Below, in pieces: positions 9,214 through 17,819 of a stretch of DNA of 64,000 bases. Origin of the DNA: Candidatus Sulfopaludibacter sp. SbA3 (lineage in GTDB: Bacteria > Pseudomonadota > Alphaproteobacteria > Caulobacterales > Hyphomonadaceae). A model generated the notes under the pieces. The model saw only the letters and a program-made list of their open reading frames with translations. It ran no database searches and had not been told where the DNA came from. A program made the translations under genes and the position numbers. How positions within the stretch are numbered: position 1 is the stretch's first letter; each line of letters begins with the position of its first letter. The stretch spans positions 1 to 64,000 of the forward strand of contig CAMEDD010000008.1 in assembly GCA_945913285.1 (NCBI GenBank), given 5' to 3'.

Positions 9214-10296
9214 TTAGTCCTTTCGAGTGCCCAGGCGGCGGGTGATGTGCCCCATCTTTCGTCCCGGGCGAGCATCGCGTTTGCCATACAGCGTCAGGGT
9301 ATCGTGCGGCCCGAGGCTCGCCGGGTCGATGAGGCCGGCCTCGCCGATCAGGTTAAGCATCTCGGCATCGAACAATCGGTGCGTATCGCCGAGCGGCCAG
9401 CCCGCGACGCACCGGATGTGCTGTTCGAACTGCCCGGTCTGGCAGGCCTCGGGCGTCCAGTGCCCGGAATTGTGGACGCGCGGCGCAAACTCGTTTGCCA
9501 GCAGTGTGCCGTCCGGCAGCACGAAAAACTCCAGCGCCATCACGCCCACATGGCCGAGGGCTTCGGTGAGGGTCACAGCTTTCCGCCGCGCCGCGTCCTC
9601 TACCGTTTTCGGCAGGCCCGAGGGCACGGATGACTTCGAGAGGATCCCGTTTTCGTGCGTGTTGCGCGGCGGCGCCCAGGTGCAGGTCTCCCCGGTCGCC
9701 GAGCGCGCCACCAGAACCGAGATCTCGCACTCGAACGGCACGGGCGCTTCAAGGATGCAGGGGCGTTTTCCGAGCGCCGCCCAGGCTTCGGCGATGCCGC
9801 CATGCCCGAGGCGCACCCAGGCCTGGCCCTTGCCATCATAGCCTTCGCGCCGCGTCTTCATCAGGCCGTGTCCGCCGAGCGCCTCCAGCGCCGGAACGAT
9901 ATCGCCCTCCGCGTCGATGACGCGGTAATCGGCCGTCGCGATTCCGGTTCCCTGGAGGAAGGCTTTTTCGCTCGCCCGGTCCTGTGACACCGAGAGGGAC
10001 TGCGCGCCGGGCCGCACTGGAATTCCAGCGGCCTCGATGGCGGTGAGGGCTTCGACGGGGACATTCTCGAACTCGAGCGTGACCGCGTCGCAATCGCGCG
10101 CAAAGGCTTCAAGGGCGCCGCGGTCTGCCCAGCCCGCCTTTCGGGCGCCGGTGGCAACTCGTCCTGCAGGCGGATCGTCTTCGGGCGAATAGATCAGCAT
10201 GTCGAAGCCAAGCTGCGCCCCGGCAACGGCGAGCATCCGGCCCAGCTGGCCGCCCCCGAGAATGCCGATCGTCGCGCCGGGCCGAAGCGGCGTCAT
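9214..10296 (-). CDS. purK: 5-(carboxyamino)imidazole ribonucleotide synthase PurK
   Basis: PurK carboxylates aminoimidazole ribonucleotide to N5-CAIR with ATP and bicarbonate in de novo purine synthesis. The product is 360 residues, the usual length. The N-terminal motif [12 protein letters not shown] (about residues 10-21), the ATP-grasp central part with [13 protein letters not shown], and the C-terminal [16 protein letters not shown] block are all present. Its start overlaps the purE stop by 4 bp, and the creatininase-family gene follows 4 bp after its stop. Confidence 0.97.
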   Translation of the reverse strand: MTPLRPGATIGILGGGQLGRMLAVAGAQLGFDMLIYSPEDDPPAGRVATGARKAGWADRGALEAFARDCDAVTLEFENVPVEALTAIEAAGIPVRPGAQSLSVSQDRASEKAFLQGTGIATADYRVIDAEGDIVPALEALGGHGLMKTRREGYDGKGQAWVRLGHGGIAEAWAALGKRPCILEAPVPFECEISVLVARSATGETCTWAPPRNTHENGILSKSSVPSGLPKTVEDAARRKAVTLTEALGHVGVMALEFFVLPDGTLLANEFAPRVHNSGHWTPEACQTGQFEQHIRCVAGWPLGDTHRLFDAEMLNLIGEAGLIDPASLGPHDTLTLYGKRDARPGRKMGHITRRLGTRKD

Positions 10297-10787
10297 CCCT
10301 CTGGAACCTCTTTCACGCTCGCCGTTTGGGCTGCGCGGAAGGCGTCGAGCCTGGCGGCCACGCCGGCATCCTGCAGGGCGATGATGGAGGCGGCGAGCAG
10401 GCCCGCATTGGCCGCGCCCGCCTCGCCAATCGCCAGTGTGCCGACCGGGATGCCCTTCGGCATCTGTACGATGGAGAGCAGGCTATCGAGGCCTGACAGG
10501 GTTTTTGACTGCACGGGCACGCCCAGCACGGGCAGGGAGGTCATCGCCGCCGCCATGCCGGGCAGGTGGGCCGCGCCGCCCGCGCCCGCAATGATCACCT
10601 GGATCCCGCGTCCCCTGGCCGTTTTGGCATACTCCGCCAGGCGGTCCGGCGTGCGGTGCGCCGAGACGATCTTCGCCTCATAGGCCACGCCCATCGCTTC
10701 GAGCATCCGTGCCGCTTCCTGCATCACCGGCCAGTCGGACTGGCTGCCCATGATAATGCCCACTACCGGAGCTTTGTCCGTCTCCAT
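10293..10787 (-). CDS. purE: N5-carboxyaminoimidazole ribonucleotide mutase PurE
   Basis: PurE converts N5-CAIR to CAIR, the step after PurK. The product is 164 residues, a normal class I PurE. Motifs GSQSDWPVM near residue 14, SAHRTPDRL, and [11 protein letters not shown] are intact. The ATG at 10787 was chosen; the open frame continues upstream to 10952 only because a tandem repeat there is translatable, and that extra sequence has no PurE homology. It overlaps purK by 4 bp and heads the operon. Confidence 0.97.
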   Translation of the reverse strand: METDKAPVVGIIMGSQSDWPVMQEAARMLEAMGVAYEAKIVSAHRTPDRLAEYAKTARGRGIQVIIAGAGGAAHLPGMAAAMTSLPVLGVPVQSKTLSGLDSLLSIVQMPKGIPVGTLAIGEAGAANAGLLAASIIALQDAGVAARLDAFRAAQTASVKEVPEG

Positions 10788-10821
10788 ACCCGCCTCGCTG
10801 CCGGAAAACGTGCATCTTAGG

Positions 10822-10915
10822 GCGGCGGTCCGGAAAGTGGAACCCGGTTTCCAGAAAACCGCCGCGCGCGGCGAAAGAGCGGCGGTCCGGAAAGCGGAAC
10901 CCGGTTTGCAGAAAA
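10822..10915. repeat. Two direct copies of a 37-bp intergenic repeat upstream of purE
   Basis: Copies at 10822-10858 and 10879-10915 match at 35 of 37 positions and are 57 bp apart. The core (GGAAAGTGGAACCCGGTTT) recalls a dispersed intergenic repeat seen in many alphaproteobacteria in which a GGAA...GGAACC...GGTTTTC core recurs. The pair occupies the purE leader, so it may be transcribed. No further copy was seen in this window. Confidence 0.8.
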
Positions 10916-10996
10916 ACTGCCCGTTCGGCCGCTCGCGCAGCAGGCGAAACATCCTTGGGGCTCTACAGGTCTGCGTTTTGATTGTATCTTCGTCTC

Positions 10997-11683
10997 ATGG
11001 CGAAAGACGAAATCCACACCTATTCCGGCGAGTACCGAGCCTTGCTGGACGCGCTCGGCCTGGACCTGCCACGGCTGGACCGGCGCACGCGCGCTGCCAT
11101 TGAGGCGCTCTGCGAGGAAGTGGTTTCGCTGCGCAACGAGGCAGGCGGCCTGCGCGAGGCGCTCGCCGATTCCGAGCTTCTGGCGGACAATGATACGCTC
11201 TGCCCGGTCTTCAACCGCCGCGCGTTCGAGCGCGAAGTGCGCCGCGAAATCGCCCTTTCGGGCCGCTTCCAGACACCCCTTTCGCTGATCTTCATCGACC
11301 TCGACAATTTCAAGCTGGTCAATGACATCTACGGTCACGCCGCGGGCGACAGCGTGCTCCTGAAAGTTGCGGGCATCCTGATGGACAGTACGCGCGAAAC
11401 CGATATCGTTGGCCGTCTCGGCGGGGATGAGTTCGGCGTCGTGCTTGCCCATGCCACGTTCGATGACAGCCAACTCAAGGCCGCTCAGCTTGCGGCGGCC
11501 ATTGACGCGCTTGAAGTGCGCGACCAGTCGGATCGCGCCACGCCGATCGTCCAGATTGGCGCCTCCTGCGGCGTCGTCGAGTGGCGGGGCGGGCAAAGCG
11601 CCGCCGCGCTCATCGCCCGCGCCGATCAGGCGATGTTTCTTCAGAAATCAAGACGCAAGGCGACCGGCCGCGCCATCCGCTGA
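10997..11683 (+). CDS. Diguanylate cyclase (GGDEF)
   Basis: This is a 228-residue protein. Residues 1-60 are alpha-helical with no recognised sensor domain, and a GGDEF domain covers about residues 65-225. The active-site motif GGDEF is intact at 142-146, and an inhibitory-site RxxD (RETD, 133-136) lies five residues before it, so an active, product-inhibited cyclase making c-di-GMP is expected. No membrane segment is seen, so it is cytoplasmic. The start at 10997 (MAKDEIHTYS) was preferred to 10982. It is divergent from purE. Confidence 0.9.
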   Translation: MAKDEIHTYSGEYRALLDALGLDLPRLDRRTRAAIEALCEEVVSLRNEAGGLREALADSELLADNDTLCPVFNRRAFEREVRREIALSGRFQTPLSLIFIDLDNFKLVNDIYGHAAGDSVLLKVAGILMDSTRETDIVGRLGGDEFGVVLAHATFDDSQLKAAQLAAAIDALEVRDQSDRATPIVQIGASCGVVEWRGGQSAAALIARADQAMFLQKSRRKATGRAIR

Positions 11684-11810
11684 GCCATCCTTGGGCGGAT
11701 TACTGACAGTTTAACAAATCCGGTGAGGTCTCGCATGACTTGGCGGGCCCCTTGTGGCATCTTGCGGAAACGGCCCGAGAGTGCCGTGCTGAAAAACAAG
11801 GAGACTGCCC

Positions 11811-11978
11811 ATGTCGCTCAATGGCCGGATCAGCGAGCTCGCTGCAAAGCACCGCCACCTCGACGAACAGATCGCCGCCGAACAGAAGCGCCCCTCCGGC
11901 GATGATCTGACGGTCCAGGACCTCAAGCGACAGAAACTCAAGATCAAGGAACAGTTGCGCCAGCTGAAAGCCAGCTGA
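11811..11978 (+). CDS. YdcH/DUF465 family small protein
   Basis: This is a 55-residue acidic-basic coiled-coil protein (MSLNGRISELAAKHRHLDEQ at its start). The pattern LxxKHxxLDxxI followed by LKRQKLKIKEQL is the DUF465 (YdcH) signature. A good ribosome site (AAGGAGA) lies 8-9 bp upstream. Function is unknown for the family. It converges on the PhoD-like gene. Confidence 0.88.
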   Translation: MSLNGRISELAAKHRHLDEQIAAEQKRPSGDDLTVQDLKRQKLKIKEQLRQLKAS

Positions 11979-11999
11979 CGCGCACATCTGTTCGGCTTT

Positions 12000-12021
12000 C
12001 GCCCGGGATCAGACCCGGGCG
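12000..12021. terminator. Hairpin between converging DUF465 and PhoD-like genes
   Basis: A perfect 8-bp stem (CGCCCGGG at 12000-12007, CCCGGGCG at 12014-12021) with a 6-nt loop overlaps the stop codon of the minus-strand gene. Neither side has a clear T run, so a role as a terminator is only plausible. Confidence 0.4.
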
Positions 12022-13700
12022 AGTTCCGTCACGCCGGCCTTGGAATACGACGCCTTGAACGCCGCTGCGGTTTCCGACGTGTAGTCGGGCCCATAAATCG
12101 TGGAGACCTTCTTGAACGCCGCAGTGACATCTTCGCTCGTCAGCGTAACCAATGTGTAGCCGTGGCCAAACGGATCGTGCCAGATGATCTCATCATTGGC
12201 GTCGGCAACCTGCTGGCCGAGGTCCGGCATGGCTTTGACATAAGCGCCCATGCCGGGTGAGCTGATCGAGGTGCAGCCGAATTCCACGCCGCGCCGTTCC
12301 CCGACCGCATCGAACAGTTCGTTGGCATAGGCCGTGTGCGTATCACCGGCCAGCGTCACCAGCGAAGCGCCAGCGTCTCTCGCGCTGCTATAAAGCCGTT
12401 CGCGCGCTGCTGGGTAGCCGTCCCAGGCATCAAGGTTCCAGGGCAGGCCAAGCGCTGTGAACGGAATAAATGCCAGCACTTCGGGCTGGTCCTGCGCATC
12501 GATCTGCGCCTGCGTCATGGTTTTCGTGAAGTCCGGCAGCTTGTTCTTCGCCATCACCACCTGGTTGGCCAGCACCTGCCAGGCCGCGCCGGACTGGACC
12601 GACGCCGTGAACTCCGCCGCCAGCCAGGCTTCCTGCTCGGCGCCGAGCATCGTGCGCGCCGGATCGGCCACAGTCGCCATTGTCGCCATCACCCGCGCGC
12701 CAATCTCGGCCGGCGTGGTCGCCCCGGCGAGCGCATCACCCCAGCTCAGCGGCTCCGACCGGCCGGTCAGACGCGATTCAAGGGCATGCACCGTTGCCAC
12801 GTCGCCAAACCGGAACGTGCGCCAGACGGCAGATGTGACCTCACCCGGTTTCGGCTCGCGCAGCGGCATCCACTCGAAATAGGCCTGCAGCGCGCGCTGC
12901 TTGCGCTCCGTCCAGTCGCCTTCGCCCTTGTCAGGGTTATGGTTCTCGGCGCCGGTCCTGTAGGAATCGTTGGTGCTCTCGTGGTCGTCCCAGGTGCAGA
13001 TCCAGGGCGCAGCGGCATGGGCGGCCTGAAGGTTCGCATCACTCTTGTATTGCGCGTGGCGGCGACGGTAATCCGACAGCGAGACAATCTCCGTCGCTGG
13101 ATCATGCTTTCGGCCGAGTTTCTCGGCAACGTCCCCGCCATAGCCGTCCGTGCCATACTCATAGAGATAGTCGCCGAGGTGCACGATCGCATCGAGGCCC
13201 TGCTCCTTCGACAGTTCCTGATAGGCATTGAACAGGCCGAACTGCCAGTTTGAGCAGGACACAACGCCCAGCTTCACCGGCGCGGTGCCATCCGCCGCCG
13301 TCGTCCGCGTGCGCCCTACAGGCGACAGCACCTCACCGTTTGCCGCAACCGCTGCAAACCGGTACATGTATTCGGTGGCGGGTTTCAGTCCCGCCGCATC
13401 CATCTTCACCGTGTAATCGCGCGCCTCAGACGTGACGAACTCGCCAAACGCAGCAGGCGACGATGCGCCCGCTTCGGTCACGGTCCATTTCACGGTCACC
13501 GGCCCCGTGCCCGAGAGCGGCGTCACCCGGGTCCACAAGATCACCCGGTCGGGCAGCGGATCACCGGAAGCTACGCCATGCTGGAAGGCCAGCTCGCCCT
13601 CGAAGCTGGCCGCGGCCTTTGGCGTTGTCTGGCAAGCCGCCAGGGCGACCGTGCCGAGGGCTGCGCCGCCCAGAAGTCCGCGCCGTGTAAGAAGTGTCAT
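12009..13700 (-). CDS. PhoD-like alkaline phosphatase, TAT-exported lipoprotein
   Basis: This is a 563-residue metallophosphatase of the PhoD family, acting on phosphate esters outside the cytoplasm. The N-terminus carries a twin-arginine signal (LTRRGLLGGAAL, residues 4-15) and a lipobox-like ALAAC (C23). An N-terminal Ig-like PhoD_N domain (about 35-130) comes before the catalytic part with CSNWQFG, HLGDYLYEYG, WDDHESTND and TLAGDTHTAY, which supply the Ca/Fe ligands of PhoD. It stands alone, divergent from the pseudouridine synthase gene. No Pho box was identified by eye. Confidence 0.92.
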   Translation of the reverse strand: MTLLTRRGLLGGAALGTVALAACQTTPKAAASFEGELAFQHGVASGDPLPDRVILWTRVTPLSGTGPVTVKWTVTEAGASSPAAFGEFVTSEARDYTVKMDAAGLKPATEYMYRFAAVAANGEVLSPVGRTRTTAADGTAPVKLGVVSCSNWQFGLFNAYQELSKEQGLDAIVHLGDYLYEYGTDGYGGDVAEKLGRKHDPATEIVSLSDYRRRHAQYKSDANLQAAHAAAPWICTWDDHESTNDSYRTGAENHNPDKGEGDWTERKQRALQAYFEWMPLREPKPGEVTSAVWRTFRFGDVATVHALESRLTGRSEPLSWGDALAGATTPAEIGARVMATMATVADPARTMLGAEQEAWLAAEFTASVQSGAAWQVLANQVVMAKNKLPDFTKTMTQAQIDAQDQPEVLAFIPFTALGLPWNLDAWDGYPAARERLYSSARDAGASLVTLAGDTHTAYANELFDAVGERRGVEFGCTSISSPGMGAYVKAMPDLGQQVADANDEIIWHDPFGHGYTLVTLTSEDVTAAFKKVSTIYGPDYTSETAAAFKASYSKAGVTELARV

Positions 13701-13790
13701 GCTGAAGTCTCCCGCAAATCTGCCGCGTTATGGCGCGTTCATGTGAAGCCAACATGACGAAGTGCAGTGCGCGCGTCTATAAGCGGCGCC

Positions 13791-14807
13791 ATGAACCGGA
13801 TCGAAATCACTGCCGCCCCTGAAGATGCAGGCCAACGCCTGGATGCATTCCTTGCCGCCAGAGGAGGGGAGATCTCGCGCACCCGTGCCAAGGCGCTGAT
13901 CGAGGAGGGCGCCGTCACCGTTGACGGCTCGCCCGAAATCAGCCCCCGCGCCGCCATCAAGCCCGGCAGCGTCTACGCCGTCGCCTTGCCCGCGCCGGTT
14001 GCCGCCGAGCCTCAGGCAGAGAACATCCCTCTCCATATCCTGTTCGAGGACGCCCACCTCATTATCCTCAACAAGGCCGCCGGCATGGCGGTCCACCCCG
14101 CGCCCGGCAGCGAGGACGGCACGCTCGTCAACGCGCTGCTCTATCATTGCAAGGGCCAGCTCTCCGGCATTGGCGGGGTTGAGCGCCCCGGCATCGTCCA
14201 CAGGCTCGACAAGCTCACCAGCGGCGTCATGGTCGCCGCCAAGACGGAAGCAGCCCATACCGGCCTCGCCGCGCTGTTCGAGCGTCACGACATCGAACGC
14301 ATGTACCTCGCCGTCACGCGCGCCGCGCCGCGTCCCCTCGTGGGCACCGTCGACGCCGCCATCGCGCGTTCGCAGACTGACCGCAAAAAAATGTCTGTCC
14401 ACAGAAATCCGGACAGCCCCGCCGCCCGCCGCGCCGTCACGCATTACCGCGCGATCGAAACCTTCGGGGAGCGCGACAAGCACACCCACGTCCCCGCTGC
14501 CGCCCTCATCGAATGCCGCCTCGAAACCGGCCGCACCCACCAGATCCGCGTTCACTTGTCCCATATCGGCGTGCCGGTGCTGGGCGATCCCGTTTATGGC
14601 CGCCAGATGCAGCTCACGGCGCTGGGCTCAGGGGAGGGCCACGCCGCCGCTATCGCTGCCGCCAAGGCCATGACCCGCCAGTCCCTCCACGCCGCCGTCC
14701 TCGGCTTCGACCACCCGGTCACGGGCAAAACGCTTCGCTTCGAAGTTCCGCTCCCGGACGATATGGCCGGATTGATCACGGCGCTGCGGCGGTTGCCGAA
14801 GGAGTAG
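13791..14807 (+). CDS. RluC/RluD family pseudouridine synthase
   Basis: This is a 338-residue enzyme that isomerises specific uridines in large-subunit rRNA. An S4 RNA-binding domain is at about residues 14-65, and the catalytic domain carries HRLDKLTSG with the catalytic Asp D140. RTHQIRVHLSHIGVPVLGDPVYG is present in the C-terminal part in the usual RluD form. The start at 13791 gives the normal family N-terminus. Whether it is RluC or RluD is not decided here. It converges on an exported orphan gene with only 2 bp between them. Confidence 0.93.
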   Translation: MNRIEITAAPEDAGQRLDAFLAARGGEISRTRAKALIEEGAVTVDGSPEISPRAAIKPGSVYAVALPAPVAAEPQAENIPLHILFEDAHLIILNKAAGMAVHPAPGSEDGTLVNALLYHCKGQLSGIGGVERPGIVHRLDKLTSGVMVAAKTEAAHTGLAALFERHDIERMYLAVTRAAPRPLVGTVDAAIARSQTDRKKMSVHRNPDSPAARRAVTHYRAIETFGERDKHTHVPAAALIECRLETGRTHQIRVHLSHIGVPVLGDPVYGRQMQLTALGSGEGHAAAIAAAKAMTRQSLHAAVLGFDHPVTGKTLRFEVPLPDDMAGLITALRRLPKE

Positions 14808-14819
14808 AGTTACTCCTTC
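14798..14819. terminator. Hairpin carrying both stop codons of two converging genes
   Basis: A perfect 9-bp stem (GAAGGAGTA at 14798-14806, TACTCCTTC at 14811-14819) with a 4-nt loop contains the stop codons of both converging genes. There is no T run, so it may act as a weak two-way terminator or protect 3' ends. Confidence 0.45.
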
Positions 14820-15748
14820 CGATCACGGACCATCCGGTCTGCAATCTCGCGGTACTGAGCCGTGCCGCTCGCGGCGTTCAGGCGAGCGCTATAAAGGCTG
14901 TCTAGGAATGCGATGTCCCAATCGGTCATCCGGGCTTGTTTCTGTGCGTCTGCATCGAACAAATTCAGAATGCTTGGAAAGTCGGAAAGGTCGGCCTCGC
15001 TGCTGACATCCGCTAACGCAACAAAAGCTAGATAATCCGAGATGGCGCCCAATCCGATGCCAGCTGTCTGGGTTGTATCGACCACGGCGACGACTCGGCT
15101 CAACTGACGGCTTACAGCAGAGCGTAGGCGCGTGGAATCGGCTCGCACAACCGGCAGATTTCCTGGAGGCGCTACGCCGCCATAGCCTTGTGTGTCGCCA
15201 AATGGATCTGCCTCTGGATCTCCATCCAAAGGCATGCCATCCGCGCCGACGGTTTGGATGACCTGTCTCAATCGGACAGGCTTGTTGTCCGTCAGAAAAT
15301 CCGTGAACGAGCTCGAACCTCCAGTGTCGACATTTGCGTCTCCGGTGAAACCAAAGAGTGCTCGGTGCTCTTTGGCGACCATAGGCAAGAGGGTCTCGGG
15401 CTGGTTCGTGACAATGATGAGGAGATTTGTATCGCATCCGGGCGCACCAGCCTGAAGTCCGGCGTCAATTGCCCGTTGCGAGATGCGGTCAACGATGAAC
15501 TGACCTTGCTCTGTAGGTGGGCCGATCACGCTGATACAAAGTTCTGTGTTCCAACGCGGAACTCCTCGCGAGGCCGTCGCCCAGCCATCCGGCATGATTT
15601 CCTTAACAAATGTCTCCGCGCGTTCCGGCGAAACGCCAGTCACCACGATGGCTGGGTTGGTTAGCAATTCGTCTGCTGATGATTGTGCAGTTGCGCTCGG
15701 AGAAACAAGCGCCAAAAGGAAAGCGACCACGCTTAGAAACCGGTTCAT
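14810..15748 (-). CDS. Exported protein of unknown function
   Basis: This is a 312-residue protein with a clear Sec signal (residues 1-21, cleavage after ATA). No catalytic motif was recognised. It has cysteines in TELCISVIG and GAPGCDTNLL and a C-terminal motif TDWDIAFLDSLYSARLN, which I recall from uncharacterised exported proteins of sphingomonads and relatives. It is visibly less GC-rich than its neighbours and less strict at third codon positions, which suggests a different history. The small exported protein lies upstream on the same strand with an 90-bp gap. Confidence 0.8.
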   Translation of the reverse strand: MNRFLSVVAFLLALVSPSATAQSSADELLTNPAIVVTGVSPERAETFVKEIMPDGWATASRGVPRWNTELCISVIGPPTEQGQFIVDRISQRAIDAGLQAGAPGCDTNLLIIVTNQPETLLPMVAKEHRALFGFTGDANVDTGGSSSFTDFLTDNKPVRLRQVIQTVGADGMPLDGDPEADPFGDTQGYGGVAPPGNLPVVRADSTRLRSAVSRQLSRVVAVVDTTQTAGIGLGAISDYLAFVALADVSSEADLSDFPSILNLFDADAQKQARMTDWDIAFLDSLYSARLNAASGTAQYREIADRMVRDRKE

Positions 15749-15838
15749 ATCAAGGACTGCCTCAGTGATGTTGTTTAGTGGTCCGTGAACACAAATGAAG
15801 AGCGCCCCTCAGGGCACTCTTTACGCATTTCGGCTCGG

Positions 15839-16075
15839 TCAGTTAACCTCACGCCCGCAACCATGGGCATCGGCACAAGCGTTTGGATGACCGCCGCCGG
15901 CAACACATGCATTGTAAGCAATCCTGTTGCATCCGCCTCTGGATCCTTGCGCCTCAATCATGCAGGCGTTGCTTGCGGCGAGACGGTCAGCTGCGGCTGC
16001 TGGCGTGAGCGCAACCATGGCGCTGCCGATTGCAAACACCGCGGCTCCGAGCATGCTGAGTTTTCTGATTTTCGT
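15839..16075 (-). CDS. Small exported cysteine-rich protein, apparent ACG start
   Basis: This small protein has a hydrophobic export signal (MLGAAVFAIGSAMVALTPAAAA) and a mature part of about 48 residues with five cysteines (C at NACMIEA, GGCNR, NACVAG, NACADA, HGCGRE). The first ATG (16054) lacks a charged N-region and has no ribosome site. Eight codons are gained if translation starts at ACG 16075, giving a perfect basic N-region (KIRKLS), with AGGAAGG at the right distance. The ACG may be a mutated ATG, a rare start or a base-call error. With 16054 as start the protein is 71 residues, with 16075 78. Function unknown. Confidence 0.6.
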   Translation of the reverse strand, partial: TKIRKLSMLGAAVFAIGSAMVALTPAAAADRLAASNACMIEAQGSRGGCNRIAYNACVAGGGHPNACADAHGCGREVN

Positions 16076-16156
16076 GTTCCATCCTTCCTGCTTTTGCGGG
16101 CCTCGACAATCGAAAGCCCGCAACAGGAGATTGCACAAACAACTCTCTCTCAAAAG

Positions 16157-16170
16157 TTAATACCAATTAA
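16157..16170. repeat. AT-rich inverted repeat in the leader of the small exported gene
   Basis: TTAAT at 16157-16161 and ATTAA at 16166-16170 are separated by ACCA, within an AT-rich stretch (about 16130-16200) that stands out in this GC-rich window. It may hold the promoter or operator of the small exported protein. Confidence 0.35.
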
Positions 16171-16282
16171 TCCTACCGTCGCAAACATATCATTTCGCGA
16201 TAGGTTTCAGCAGCGCACACGCGAAAACGGCGATGGCTCATCGGCACCGACGCGGCCCGCGATTTTTTATTCCGTGTCCGGA

Positions 16283-17176
16283 TTACCGCCCGCCGCCCGT
16301 CTTGGTCGCTGCGGCCGTCGTCACTAACGGTTCGAACCGAAGCGTTTTTGCCGTCAGCGTTACCTTGCCGACCTTGTCGGTATCCGCGACGATCTTCACC
16401 GGCACGTGCGCGCCATTTTCCAGCGGCGCGAGATACATCCGCAGCGGCCCGGAAATCCCGGTCAACGTGTCATTGTTCGACTCGCCCTTCTTGTAGCCGG
16501 CCACCTTGTCCATGGTGACATGGCATTCGATCGCCTGGCCTGACCAACCCGGCGTCTTCACTTTCACCGTATTGGCGTTTCCGCGCTTGAGATGAAGGTA
16601 GGTCAGCTGGCGTCCGTCGAAAATCTTGATCGGTCCGCCGCAGGGGTCGGCGCCCTTGGCCCGCGGCTCCAGCGCGAAGGTGATCAGCGCCGTGAGCGGA
16701 TCATTCGTGAGGAGCACCTGTTCGGCGGTCGCCGCTGGATCGCCGAGGTTGCCGAATTTTGGCTTGGCTGACATCTTGAAGCCCTTGTCCGTGATGTCGA
16801 TTTCGACGCGCCGGTTCTTCTTTCCGTCATTGTTCTGGGAAGTGTATTTCGTCGTCTTGAGGCCTGCCGCGCTCGTCGTGCCCGAGGCATTGAGGTTCAT
16901 GTCGTAATTGACGAACACATCGGCGAGGCCGGTGGTGCGCACGCGCGACTTGATGGCGTAGGAGTCGGGCTTCATATCCACGGTGAAGCTGGCGCGGCCC
17001 GTGGCCGGCAGAATGAACACCATCGCCCGAGCGTCCAGCTCGTATACCATGCGTGTCGGGGCGCCGCTCTTGATGCTGGCGAGCACAGTGGAGGCGCCCG
17101 AAGAAGGGCCCGTCTGCGCAACAGAGGCGCCGAGGAGGCTGAGAGAGGCGGCGGCAAACAGAAGACTGCGCTTCAT
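16283..17176 (-). CDS. DUF3108 domain-containing exported protein
   Basis: This is a 297-residue exported protein with a signal peptide (residues 1-20, cleavage near VAQ). The lines RMVYELDARAMVF and later DPLTALITFAL with CGGPIKIFDGRQLTYL are typical of DUF3108, a beta-rich periplasmic family of unknown function. It is monocistronic and divergent from rpmB. It has normal base composition, in contrast to the two exported genes next to it. Confidence 0.85.
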   Translation of the reverse strand: MKRSLLFAAASLSLLGASVAQTGPSSGASTVLASIKSGAPTRMVYELDARAMVFILPATGRASFTVDMKPDSYAIKSRVRTTGLADVFVNYDMNLNASGTTSAAGLKTTKYTSQNNDGKKNRRVEIDITDKGFKMSAKPKFGNLGDPAATAEQVLLTNDPLTALITFALEPRAKGADPCGGPIKIFDGRQLTYLHLKRGNANTVKVKTPGWSGQAIECHVTMDKVAGYKKGESNNDTLTGISGPLRMYLAPLENGAHVPVKIVADTDKVGKVTLTAKTLRFEPLVTTAAATKTGGGR

Positions 17177-17375
17177 GGGTCTCTTCTAGTCCTTTCCGGT
17201 CCGGGAGGCACCGTTCGCCTCCTTTTAGAATATCCCTTCCCAACGCGGCCTGAACAGCCGGTTGGCAAGGGCTGCCCGAATCGCCTTTGCCCGAAAGGCA
17301 ACATAAGTTGGAAGGCGCCATCCGTCACGCGCGGGTTGCAGCCATTTGGTTGCCCATCGGCATGAATCGCCCCGG

Positions 17376-17381
17376 TTGACA
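17376..17381 (+). promoter_or_regulatory. Candidate -35 element upstream of rpmB
   Basis: TTGACA matches the sigma-70 -35 consensus exactly, about 70 bp before rpmB. The -10 region 17 bp on (GTAGGA) is weak, and an 8-C run lies in the spacer. The rest of 17177-17448 shows no gene. Confidence 0.35.
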
Positions 17382-17448
17382 TGATCCCCCCCCAGCCTGT
17401 AGGAGCGCGCCTTCAGATCAGACACGCACTTTTACCCGGAGCGAGGCC

Positions 17449-17736
17449 ATGTCCCGCGAATGTGAACTTACTGGCACGAAGCCGATGGTTGGCCATATCG
17501 TCAGCCACTCCCAGATCAAGACCAAGCGCCGCTACCTGCCGAACCTCGTGCAGGTCACGCTGCACTCGGAAGCGCTCGACCAGAACTTCCGTCTCCGCAT
17601 CGCGGCGAAAGCCCTGCGCACTGTGGACAAGCTCGGCGGCCTCGACGCCTTCCTTGCGAAAGCCAAGGACGATGTGCTGTCGGACAAGGCGCTGAAAATC
17701 AAACGCGACATCGCCAAAAAAGCCGTCGCTGCCTAA
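17449..17736 (+). CDS. rpmB: 50S ribosomal protein L28
   Basis: This is ribosomal protein L28 of the large subunit, 95 residues, the longer form usual in alphaproteobacteria. The N-terminus [20 protein letters not shown] and the block [10 protein letters not shown] are diagnostic. The zinc-binding cysteine pairs of some L28 proteins are absent (a C- form). Strong ribosome site GGAGCGAGG upstream. Confidence 0.97.
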   Translation: MSRECELTGTKPMVGHIVSHSQIKTKRRYLPNLVQVTLHSEALDQNFRLRIAAKALRTVDKLGGLDAFLAKAKDDVLSDKALKIKRDIAKKAVAA

Positions 17737-17819
17737 GCGCCGAACGCGCCGGATTCTCGAGCGCCGGGCCGAAAGGTCCGCCGTTTTGCCTTTCCGGCCC
17801 AGCCGGGGCAGGGTGGATC

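Noticed and set aside
10788-10952. N-terminal extension of purE
   Set aside because: The extension is the translated 37-bp repeat pair; PurE homology starts at 10787.
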